From: CAIPVR01 sp049316905
GTDB taxonomy: Bacteria; Actinomycetota; Acidimicrobiia; Acidimicrobiales; Microtrichaceae
Assembly: GCA_049316905.1 (NCBI GenBank)
Contig: JBMOJH010000041.1
Location: 1-28,235 of the forward strand
DNA: 28,235 bases
Reading direction: 5' to 3'
Positions 6,614 to 12,984 of the stretch are shown in pieces (the first letter of the stretch is position 1; each line of letters begins with the position of its first letter). The notes below the pieces were generated by a model, which was given only the letters and a program-made list of their open reading frames with translations, was not told where the DNA came from and made no database searches. A program made the translations under genes and the position numbers.

Positions 6614-7062
6614 CAGAAAGGCTCCTCGTCGTCGTTGTAGCCGCCGGCCGGCGGGGCCGCGGGCGGGGGCGCGTCGTAGTTGCCGCCACCGCCGCCGTCA
6701 CGGCGTTCGGTCTTGTGCACCTGGGCGGTCGCCCAGCGGAGGCTGGGACCCACCTCGTCGGCGAGCACCTCCACCTTGGAGCGCTTCTCGCCGTTGTCGG
6801 TCTCCCAGGAGCGGGTCTGGAGGCGGCCGGTGACCATCACACGGGTGCCCTTGGTGAGGGACTCGCTGACGTTCTCGGCCAGGTCGCGCCAGCAGACGAT
6901 GTCGAAGAAGGAGACCTCCTCCTCCCACTCGTTGCTCTGCTGGTTGCGCCAGCGGCGGTTCACCGCGAGGCCGAAGTTGGCCACGGCGGCGCCGCTCGGG
7001 ATGAATCGCAGCTCCGGGTCCCTGGTGAGGTTCCCGATGAGCTCCACGTAGTTGCCTGCCAT
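6613..7062 (-). CDS. ssb: Single-stranded DNA-binding protein
   Basis: 149 residues. An OB fold spans about 3–108 (NYVELIGNLTRDPELR start; RVMVTGRLQTRSWE strand). A Gly/Pro-rich linker (about 115–143) leads to the acidic tip DDEEPF that recruits replication and repair partners. The start is taken as ATG 7062, 16 nt after rpsF, with GGAAGGG upstream; a GTG at 7089 in the same frame would overlap rpsF and add nine unlikely residues. It sits between rpsF and rpsR as in most actinobacteria and covers ssDNA at the fork that DnaB opens. Confidence 0.96.
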   Translation of the reverse strand: MAGNYVELIGNLTRDPELRFIPSGAAVANFGLAVNRRWRNQQSNEWEEEVSFFDIVCWRDLAENVSESLTKGTRVMVTGRLQTRSWETDNGEKRSKVEVLADEVGPSLRWATAQVHKTERRDGGGGGNYDAPPPAAPPAGGYNDDEEPF

Positions 7063-7078
7063 TGGAGGTTCCCTTCCG

Positions 7079-7411
7079 TCAGCCGGCACCGGCGAGGAGA
7101 CCGCGGCGGGCGGCCTCCTTGTCGGGCAGCCGGATCAGCTTGTGGCGGACGACGTCGTCCGCGAGACGGAGGAAGCGGTCGAGCTCGTCGAGGTTGGGGG
7201 CCTCGGTCACGATCTCCAGGACCGTGTACACGCCCTCGTTCTTGTGGTTGATGGGGTAGGCGAAACGCCGCCGGCCCCAGTTGTCCACAGTGGGGACGGT
7301 GCCGCCGTCGGCGGTCACCATCTCCTGGACTCGCTCGATCACGGCACGGTTGGCCGCGTCGTCGACGTCCTGGTCGACGATGATCATGAGTTCGTACGCG
7401 CGGATCGCCAC
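7079..7411 (-). CDS. rpsF: 30S ribosomal protein S6
   Basis: 110 residues, normal length. S6 pattern: RAYELMIIVDQDV at the start, the conserved NWGRRRFAYPINHKNEG segment at about 44–60, and YTVLEI. It partners S18 on the 30S platform. GTG 7411 has AAGGGAG about 8 nt upstream. It is the first gene of rpsF–ssb–rpsR–rplI and is preceded by a leader with strong hairpins that may give feedback control. A perfect TTGTCCACA 9-mer (DnaA-box form) lies inside the gene at 7281–7289 on the plus strand. Confidence 0.97.
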   Translation of the reverse strand: MAIRAYELMIIVDQDVDDAANRAVIERVQEMVTADGGTVPTVDNWGRRRFAYPINHKNEGVYTVLEIVTEAPNLDELDRFLRLADDVVRHKLIRLPDKEAARRGLLAGAG

Positions 7412-7426
7412 GTGCGCTCTCCCTTC

Positions 7427-7465
7427 GGACCTGGGCCTCGCCCAGGGTCCTGCGGTCCGCAGGAC
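7427..7465 (-). promoter_or_regulatory. Two overlapping hairpins in the rpsF leader
   Basis: A nearly perfect stem GTCCTGCGG/CCGCAGGAC (7447–7465) overlaps by four bases a second stem CCTGGG-N5-CCCAGG (7430–7446) that extends to 7427–7450 with one bulge. Both cannot form fully at once. They lie between the candidate -10 box and the rpsF ribosome site. Position suggests autogenous control, as with the S6:S18 leader motif of other bacteria, but I cannot confirm that motif's consensus here. Confidence 0.4.
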
Positions 7466-7502
7466 AGGGACCCGGTGTCAGCCGGGCGATGTTGACCGGG
7501 TG

Positions 7503-7508
7503 AGTGTA
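7503..7508 (-). promoter_or_regulatory. Candidate -10 box of the rpsF operon
   Basis: TACACT on the minus strand fits TANNNT; transcription would start near 7497 and produce a leader of about 86 nt containing the hairpins at 7427–7465. No convincing -35 box is seen 16–18 nt upstream, where the DNA is G/C runs. Confidence 0.35.
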
Positions 7509-7637
7509 GACGCACCCTTCCCCCGGGGCCATCGGGCCCGACGGGGTGACGCTTCCGACCGGTCATGGCGGCCATGGTCGCGAGGGGGTGTGACACCGCC
7601 TCGCAGGGGCCCTCGGCGAGGACCCGGGCCGTCGGGC

Positions 7638-8501
7638 TCAGCTCTGCCGGGACCCGTACAGGGAGAGGGCCTCGGACTGCTCGGCGTTGAGGTGGTACGA
7701 CTCCGCGTCGGCCGGGAACGCACCGCAGCGCACGTCGGCGGCGAACGCCGACATCGCCTCCACCGCGGAGCCCTTCAGCTCGGCGTAGCGGCGGACGAAC
7801 TTCGGCACCACGCGGTCCTCGAGGCCGAGCACGTCGTGGAACACCAGGACCTGGCCGTCGCAGTGGCGGCCGGCCCCGATGCCGATCGTCGGCACGTCGA
7901 GCGCCTCGGTGACCATGCGGGCCACCTGGTCGGGCACCCCCTCGAGCACGATCGCGAAGCAGCCGGCGTGCTGGAGGGCCTTGGCGTCGGCCACGAGCTG
8001 CAGCGCCGCCTCCGACTCCTTGGCCTGCACCCGGAACCCGCCCATCGCGTGCACCGACTGGGGCGTGAGGCCGAGGTGGCCCATCACGGGGATCTCGGCG
8101 TCGACGAGCGCCTCGATCATCGGCACCCGCTTGCGGCCGCCCTCGAGCTTCACGCACTGGGCGCCGGCCCGGATCAGCTGCGCCGCGTTGCGGACGGTCT
8201 CCTCGGTGGACACGTGGTAGCTCATCCACGGCAGGTCGCCCACGATGAGGCAGTCGGGCTTCGCCCGGGCCACCGCGGCGGTGTGGTGGGCGAGGTCGTC
8301 CACCGTCACCTGCAGCGTGTCGTCGTAGCCGAGGACGACCATGGCCACGGAGTCGCCGACCAGGATCATGTCGACCCCGGCCTCATGCGCGATCCGGGCA
8401 CCCGGTGCGTCGTAGGCGGTGACCATCACCAGCGGCTCGGAGCCGTCGCGCGCCTTGCGCGCCCGGATCGACGGAACGGTGGGTCGTGCGGATGGAGCCA
8501 T
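7638..8501 (-). CDS. panB: Ketopantoate hydroxymethyltransferase
   Basis: 287 residues, TIM-barrel PanB. It carries the metal-binding aspartates in VGDSVAMVVLGYDDT (about 48–62) and IVGDLPWMSY (about 86–95), the KLEGG segment (about 118–122), and the catalytic glutamate region IVLEGVP (about 184–190). It transfers a hydroxymethyl group from methylene-tetrahydrofolate to 2-oxoisovalerate, the first committed step to pantothenate and CoA. ATG 8501 follows AGGAGG with good spacing. No panC or panD is adjacent, so it seems to be a single gene. Confidence 0.97.
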   Translation of the reverse strand: MAPSARPTVPSIRARKARDGSEPLVMVTAYDAPGARIAHEAGVDMILVGDSVAMVVLGYDDTLQVTVDDLAHHTAAVARAKPDCLIVGDLPWMSYHVSTEETVRNAAQLIRAGAQCVKLEGGRKRVPMIEALVDAEIPVMGHLGLTPQSVHAMGGFRVQAKESEAALQLVADAKALQHAGCFAIVLEGVPDQVARMVTEALDVPTIGIGAGRHCDGQVLVFHDVLGLEDRVVPKFVRRYAELKGSAVEAMSAFAADVRCGAFPADAESYHLNAEQSEALSLYGSRQS

Positions 8502-8559
8502 GGCTCGCCTCCTGGGTCAGGTCCGGCGCCCCGTGGCTGCCGGCCGTCAGGGAAAACGG

Positions 8560-8565
8560 TAGACC
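8560..8565 (+). promoter_or_regulatory. Candidate -10 box for a leaderless small gene
   Basis: TAGACC ends 6 nt before ATG 8572, so a transcript would start at or next to the start codon. No Shine-Dalgarno sequence precedes this ATG. The sixth base departs from TANNNT. Confidence 0.35.
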
Positions 8566-8571
8566 ATCCGC

Positions 8572-8751
8572 ATGGGCACCTGCCAGAGCTGCGGTCGCGA
8601 CGAGGACGTGGAGGCCGTCCAGCGGGTCTACCTGCTCGAGGACACCGATGCACCGGCCGACGGCGGCGAGCCGCCCGTGCGGGTCGAGGACGAGGTGGAG
8701 TACTGGTGCTTCACCTGTCGGGAGAGCTACCCGCACGTCCCGGTGGCCTGA
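8572..8751 (+). CDS. Small zinc-ribbon protein, 59 residues, unknown function
   Basis: A short frame with two Cys pairs: CQSC at 4–7 and CFTC at about 47–50, separated by an acidic, Val/Glu-rich stretch (DEDVEAVQRVYLLEDTD, VEDEVEYW). This is a treble-clef/zinc-ribbon spacing expected to bind one zinc. The end is SYPHVPVA. It lies between divergent panB and the convergent penicillin-binding-protein gene, with codon usage like the neighbours. I recall similar short hypothetical proteins from acidimicrobial genomes but cannot name a family. It could bind nucleic acid or a protein partner; function is unknown. It is easily missed because of its length. Confidence 0.7.
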   Translation: MGTCQSCGRDEDVEAVQRVYLLEDTDAPADGGEPPVRVEDEVEYWCFTCRESYPHVPVA

Positions 8752-8766
8752 GGGCGGACCGCCCTC
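8750..8766. terminator. Candidate bidirectional terminator hairpin
   Basis: GAGGGCG-GAC-CGCCCTC forms a 7-bp GC stem overlapping the stop codon of the small zinc-ribbon gene and located between two convergent genes. No T-run follows, as is common in high-GC actinobacteria. Confidence 0.45.
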
Positions 8767-8792
8767 CCGGCAGGGATCGGGCGGCCGGTCGG

Positions 8793-11027
8793 TCAGCCGG
8801 GCGGGACCGCGGCCGGCGCAGCGGGCGCCGGCGGGGCTGTCGTGGGCGCCACGGTGGTGGTCGGCCGGGGTGCGGTGGTGGTGGGCCGCGGCGCCGTCGT
8901 CGTGGTGCTGCCCGGGACCGAGCTGCTCGTCGTGGACGACCCGGGGACGGTACTGGACGTGGACGACCGCGGCACCGACGACGTGGTCGAGCCACCGGAG
9001 GACGGGCTCATGGAGGAGTTCAGGATCCGCTTGCCGGCGTCGGTCGAGGGGAACCGGCACGGCGCCGATCCCCGCGTGGCCTTCGACATGAAGTTCCGCC
9101 AGATGGCCGCGGGCACCGTGCCACCGGCGACCTGCTGGCCCTTGAACGTGCGCATCTCGCGCGGCTGCTCGTAGCCCATCCACACCGCGGCGGTGAGGTC
9201 GCACGTGTAGCCGGTGAACCACGCGTCCTTGGCGTCGTTGGTGGTGCCGGTCTTGCCGGCCGCGGGCACCCGCAGCTCCGCGTTCTGGCCGGTGCCGTTC
9301 TGCAGCACGCCCTGGAGCACCGTGGTGACCGTGTCGGCCACCGCCGGCTGGATCGCCTGACGCCGCTCCACCGCGGTGGACGCGTCGAACAGGACGGTGC
9401 CGTCGGCGGCCTCGATGCGACGGATCGAGTACGGGCTGATGTGGGTGCCGCGGTCCATGAAGGTGCTGTAGGCGGACGCCATGTCGAGCACCGACACCTC
9501 CTCCGCGCCGAGCACGAGGGAGTAGACGGGGTCGAGCGTGGCGGTCACGCCCAGGCGGCGGGCCATCTCCGCGAGCCGTTCCGGCCGGATGGTGTCGACC
9601 ATTCCGGCGTAGACCGTGTTCGTCGAGTTCCAGGTGGCCTGCTCGACCGTCTCGATCCCGTGGTCGGCCTTGTCGTAGTTGGCGGGCTTCCAGACCTGGC
9701 CCGCGCCGGCGTACACGCCGGGGAACTGCGTGGTGGGCGGTGCCCGGAACCGGGACTTCACCGAGTACCCGTCCTCGATGAACGCCGCGAGCGCGAACGG
9801 CTTGAAGGTCGAGCCCGGGGCGCGACCCGAGCCGCCGCCCTGGCCGCCGAGCGCGAGATTCACCTTGTCGGTGGCGTAGTCACGGCCCCCGACCATCGCC
9901 CGGATCCGACCGTCCTTGTCGACGGCCACGAGCGACCCGGTGGGCCCGTCCGGCACGTCGAGGGTGTCGTAGACGGAGTCCACGGCGGCCTTCTGCAGCG
10001 TCGGGTCGAAGGTCGTGTAGACCCGCAGGCCGCGCGTCTCGGCCCCCGGGCCGTAGCGGGCCCGCAGCTGCTGGCGCACCCACTCGACCCAGTACTCCGA
10101 GCCGAGCTCGGTGTACTTCACGTCGCCGAAGTCGCTGCGCTGGTCGACCCTGGCCCGGATCGTGGGCGGCTGCACGGTGCCGTCGGGTCGCGTCGTCGCG
10201 TCGGTCACGAACGGCTCCGCGGCCGCGGCGTCGGCCTGCGCCCGGGTGATCGCGCCGGTGGCCACCATCCCGTCGAGCACGGACCGGCGGCGGCGCTCGG
10301 CCACCTTCGGGTGCTGCACGGCATCCGCGGTCTCGGGCGAGCGGATCAGCGAGGCCAGGTAGGCGGCCTGCGGGAGCTGCAGGTCCTTCACCCCCACCCC
10401 GAAGTAGGTGCGGGACGCGGCCTCCACGCCGTAGGCGCCACGGCCGAAGTACACCTCGTTCAGGTACCGGGTGAGGATCTCCCTCTTGCCCAGCTCCCGT
10501 TCCAGCTTCACCGCCAGCACCGCCTCGCGGGCCTTGCGGTCGAGGGTCCGCTCCGACGACAGGTAGACGTTCTTCACGTACTGCTGGGTGATCGTGGACC
10601 CGCCCTGCTGGGACTCGGAGTCGCCCAGCACCGTCTGGTACAGCGCCCGGCCGATGCCCATGGGGTCCACGCCGTTGTGCTCGAAGAAGTTCCGGTCCTC
10701 CGCCGCGAGCACGGCCTGGACCATCACGGGCGGGAGGTCCTCGTAGCGGACGGTGACCCGCTCCTCCTCCGCGGTGAGGCGCGCCATCGCGTTGTCGAAA
10801 CCGCATTGGCCGTCGGCGACGGTGAGGTCGCACACGAACGAGGTCTCGATCGGGCGCTGCGCCGGCGGGAGCCGAAGAGTGTTGAGCGCCGCCCAGAGGC
10901 CGCCCACCGCCACCACCGCGAGGACGAGTGCCCCGTACCCGACGGCCCGCAACCGCCAGAAGATGCTGCGACGTCCCTCCGGGCGGGCGGGGCGCGGGCG
11001 GCGTGGTGAGGAGGTGGATCTGGCCAT
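8793..11027 (-). CDS. ponA: Bifunctional class A penicillin-binding protein (transglycosylase/transpeptidase)
   Basis: 744 residues from ATG 11027. A basic cytoplasmic head (SSPRRPRPARPEGRR) is followed by one membrane anchor (about 31–51). The GT51 domain has EDRNFFEHNG with catalytic Glu110, GGSTITQQYVKN and the REILTRYLNEVYFGRGAYG segment. The transpeptidase has STFK (Ser406), STN (468–470) and KTG (592–594). A Ser/Thr/Pro-rich tail (after about 675) lies outside the membrane. It polymerises lipid II and crosslinks peptidoglycan. Neighbouring DUF5318 and the rpsF operon match the Mycobacterium ponA1 locus. The start is uncertain: neither ATG 11027 nor GTG 11084 has a clear ribosome site. 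Confidence 0.94.
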   Translation of the reverse strand: MARSTSSPRRPRPARPEGRRSIFWRLRAVGYGALVLAVVAVGGLWAALNTLRLPPAQRPIETSFVCDLTVADGQCGFDNAMARLTAEEERVTVRYEDLPPVMVQAVLAAEDRNFFEHNGVDPMGIGRALYQTVLGDSESQQGGSTITQQYVKNVYLSSERTLDRKAREAVLAVKLERELGKREILTRYLNEVYFGRGAYGVEAASRTYFGVGVKDLQLPQAAYLASLIRSPETADAVQHPKVAERRRRSVLDGMVATGAITRAQADAAAAEPFVTDATTRPDGTVQPPTIRARVDQRSDFGDVKYTELGSEYWVEWVRQQLRARYGPGAETRGLRVYTTFDPTLQKAAVDSVYDTLDVPDGPTGSLVAVDKDGRIRAMVGGRDYATDKVNLALGGQGGGSGRAPGSTFKPFALAAFIEDGYSVKSRFRAPPTTQFPGVYAGAGQVWKPANYDKADHGIETVEQATWNSTNTVYAGMVDTIRPERLAEMARRLGVTATLDPVYSLVLGAEEVSVLDMASAYSTFMDRGTHISPYSIRRIEAADGTVLFDASTAVERRQAIQPAVADTVTTVLQGVLQNGTGQNAELRVPAAGKTGTTNDAKDAWFTGYTCDLTAAVWMGYEQPREMRTFKGQQVAGGTVPAAIWRNFMSKATRGSAPCRFPSTDAGKRILNSSMSPSSGGSTTSSVPRSSTSSTVPGSSTTSSSVPGSTTTTAPRPTTTAPRPTTTVAPTTAPPAPAAPAAVPPG

Positions 11028-11142
11028 GGCGAGCGGTCGCGCCCGGGATGCCGGCGCGGCGACAGTCTGCCCGTCCGGGGCCACGGCGTCCCATCACGGC
11101 AGGAGACGGTCGCCCCGACGGGAAGGATCGCCCAATGGTGGC

Positions 11143-11544
11143 TCAGGCCGGCTGGCGGCCCACCGGGTCGATCCGCAGCAGGTGGTTCCAGCGGCAGGCC
11201 AGGCAGACCTCCACCGTGTAGCAGCGGGCGCCGACCCGGCCCTCGGCCACCTTCCGGAGCTCCGCCCGACCCCCGACCACCTTGCCGCCGGGTGGCAACC
11301 GTGGACCGAACACGTAGCGGACGAGGCGCAGCTGCGACTCCCCGCACACCGGGCACGGGGCCGTGGCCCGCTGGGAGCAGTTGTGGCCCACGCGGAGCAG
11401 CTCGGACTGGGCGTCGCACACGTCGGTGCGGTCCAGCTCACCGGAACGGAACCGGTGCAGCAGCTGACGACGGGCGAAGCGGTAGTCCACGCTGCCGGGC
11501 GTCGGGCCCGGCCGGCCCGGCGTCTCCGGTTGCAGGAACGGCAC
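11143..11544 (-). CDS. DUF5318-family zinc-ribbon protein
   Basis: 133 residues from GTG 11544. The conserved head VDYRFARRQLL (about 19–29) is followed by DVCDAQSELLRVG, then CPVCG (about 66–70) and CLACRWNHLLR near the end, giving a four-Cys zinc site, and the YVFGPRL segment between them. This matches the actinobacterial DUF5318 family (Rv0049 type), found next to ponA1; its biochemical role is unknown. A TAGCCT box 8 nt before GTG 11544 suggests a leaderless transcript; GTG 11490 (VDYR) is the alternative start. It is upstream of ponA in the same direction, so linked expression is likely. Confidence 0.85.
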   Translation of the reverse strand: MPFLQPETPGRPGPTPGSVDYRFARRQLLHRFRSGELDRTDVCDAQSELLRVGHNCSQRATAPCPVCGESQLRLVRYVFGPRLPPGGKVVGGRAELRKVAEGRVGARCYTVEVCLACRWNHLLRIDPVGRQPA

Positions 11545-11552
11545 GGTGGTCG

Positions 11553-11558
11553 AGGCTA
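11553..11558 (-). promoter_or_regulatory. Candidate -10 box for leaderless DUF5318 gene
   Basis: TAGCCT (TANNNT) on the minus strand lies 8 nt upstream of GTG 11544, and there is no Shine-Dalgarno between them. Confidence 0.4.
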
Positions 11559-11677
11559 CCGGCCCGGACCCCCGCTCACGCCGTCGACCGGGAACGGACA
11601 CGGCCAGGGGCTCCGCGGGGCCGCCGGCCACCGGGCCGGTCCACGAACCGACGCCGGTGCTGGGCGAGAATGTCGGG

Positions 11678-12493
11678 GTGCCCCCGACCAGTACCTCCTC
11701 GTCGCGGACCGGCCGCCGCCACCCCTCCGCGGGCAACCTGGACGCCCGCCCCGCCCTCGTGCGCGACGGTGACCAGCCGGTGGCGCTGACCCCTGCGAGC
11801 TTCCCGCACGGCGCCGAGCCGTCCCGGGAGCTGGTGCAGTTCGGGCCCGACCTCGACCACGAGGTCCTGCACAAGCTCGTCGGGCCCACGGACGGCCGTC
11901 GCATCCTCGACCTCGGCTGCGGCGCCGGTGCCGCCGCGATCGCCCTGGCGCGACGGGGCGCGCGGGTCATCGCGGTCGAGTCCTCCACCGCCCGCCTGGC
12001 CCAGGCCCGGGCCGCTGCCGAGGTGGCCGAGGTGAAGGTCGAGTTCCACCACAGCGACCTGGCCGATCTGGCGTTCATCCGGGCCGACAGCATCGACTCG
12101 GCGTTCGCCGTCTACTCGCTCGCCGCGGTGCAGGACCTCGGTCGCGTGTTCCGTCAGGTGCACCGCATCCTCAAGCCGGAGGCACCCTTCACGGTGTCGC
12201 TCCCGCATCCCGTGGCCTGCATGCTCGAGTTCGACGACGAACAGCAGCCGCCCTACCTGGGCCGCACGGCGTGGAGCTCGTCGGCCATCACGTGGCGGGC
12301 CGGTGGTGACGAGGGCATCACCCACGTCCACCAGATCGGCGACGTGTTCACCACGCTGACCCGCTCCAACTTCCGGGTCGACGCCCTGCTCGAGCCGAGG
12401 TGCGAGGGCGCGGCGCGGGGTCCGCACAGCTCGCCGCTCGACGACTGGGTGCCCTCCACCCTGGTGGTGCGGGCCCGCAAGCTCGGGATCTGA
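11678..12493 (+). CDS. Class I SAM-dependent methyltransferase
   Basis: 271 residues from GTG 11678. Rossmann-fold methyltransferase: motif I ILDLGCGAGAAAIAL at 76–90, acidic end of strand 2 at Glu101 (VIAVESS), motif near HHSDLADLAF, and a VFRQVHRILKPEAPF segment typical of small-molecule methyltransferases of the UbiE/type-11 group. The substrate cannot be told. The first 35 residues are Ser/Arg-rich and poorly conserved in appearance. A GAGAAT box 6 nt before GTG 11678 suggests a leaderless start. The frame is open further upstream to about 11546, but that part overlaps the divergent DUF5318 promoter. It is divergent from DUF5318 and convergent with the stress-protein gene. Confidence 0.85.
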   Translation: MPPTSTSSSRTGRRHPSAGNLDARPALVRDGDQPVALTPASFPHGAEPSRELVQFGPDLDHEVLHKLVGPTDGRRILDLGCGAGAAAIALARRGARVIAVESSTARLAQARAAAEVAEVKVEFHHSDLADLAFIRADSIDSAFAVYSLAAVQDLGRVFRQVHRILKPEAPFTVSLPHPVACMLEFDDEQQPPYLGRTAWSSSAITWRAGGDEGITHVHQIGDVFTTLTRSNFRVDALLEPRCEGAARGPHSSPLDDWVPSTLVVRARKLGI

Positions 12494-12505
12494 CCGCCGA
12501 CGTCG

Positions 12506-12523
12506 TCCCGCCTCGAGGTGGGA
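12506..12523. terminator. Candidate terminator between convergent genes
   Basis: TCCCGCCT-CG-AGGTGGGA can pair over 8 positions including one G·T, though the two innermost pairs would open to form a loop. It sits in the 47-nt gap between the methyltransferase and the minus-strand stress-protein gene. No T-run follows. Confidence 0.35.
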
Positions 12524-12540
12524 TCGGGCGCGGCCGGGCC

Positions 12541-12984
12541 TCAGGTGTCGAGGGTGTGGTCGTGGCGCACGACCACGACCGGGCACCGTGCGTGGTTCAC
12601 GCAGTAGGTCGTCACCGACCCCAGCAGCAGGCCCATGAACCCGCCGTGACCCCGTGAGCCCACCACCAGCAGGTCCGCGTCCGCCGAGAGGGCGATGAGC
12701 CGCTCACCGGCGTGACCCTCGAGCACCTCCGAGGTCACGTCCACCCCGTCCAGGGCACCCTCGAGGCGCACGCTGTCGATCGCCGCGTCGAGCATCGTGC
12801 CCGACGCCGCCCGCAGGTCCGTGGGGTCCGGGGTCGCCACCTCGTAGCCGGTGGACATGATCGGGGTGCTGAACGTGCCCACCACCTTCAGGGAACACCC
12901 CCGCACCCGGGCCTCCTCGGCCGCCCACCGCAGGGCGTCCAGCGCGTTCTCCGACCCGTCGACACCCACCACGATCCCGCTCAT
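12541..12984 (-). CDS. Universal stress protein (UspA family)
   Basis: 147 residues. Single Usp domain: start SGIVVGVDGSENALDALRWA with the nucleotide-contact Asp8, and the ATP-binding signature GSRGHGGFMGLLLGSVT (about 115–131; GX2GX9GS), then CPVVVV at the end. Members with this signature bind ATP and respond to stress or energy state. ATG 12984 overlaps the upstream CCA-enzyme stop by 4 nt (ATGA) and has a GAGAGGAG site, so it is translationally coupled to cca. The link to tRNA maturation may only be operonic. Confidence 0.92.
   Translation of the reverse strand: MSGIVVGVDGSENALDALRWAAEEARVRGCSLKVVGTFSTPIMSTGYEVATPDPTDLRAASGTMLDAAIDSVRLEGALDGVDVTSEVLEGHAGERLIALSADADLLVVGSRGHGGFMGLLLGSVTTYCVNHARCPVVVVRHDHTLDT

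Noticed and set aside
7492..7497. Plus-strand TTGACC as -35 box in the rpsF–panB gap
   Set aside because: No -10 box at 16–18 nt and no plus-strand gene follows.
7281..11009. Very long open frame (over 1,200 codons) on the plus strand opposite rpsF, panB and ponA
   Set aside because: It is antisense to three well-supported genes, has His/Arg/Gly-rich meaningless composition and no domain; typical high-GC shadow.
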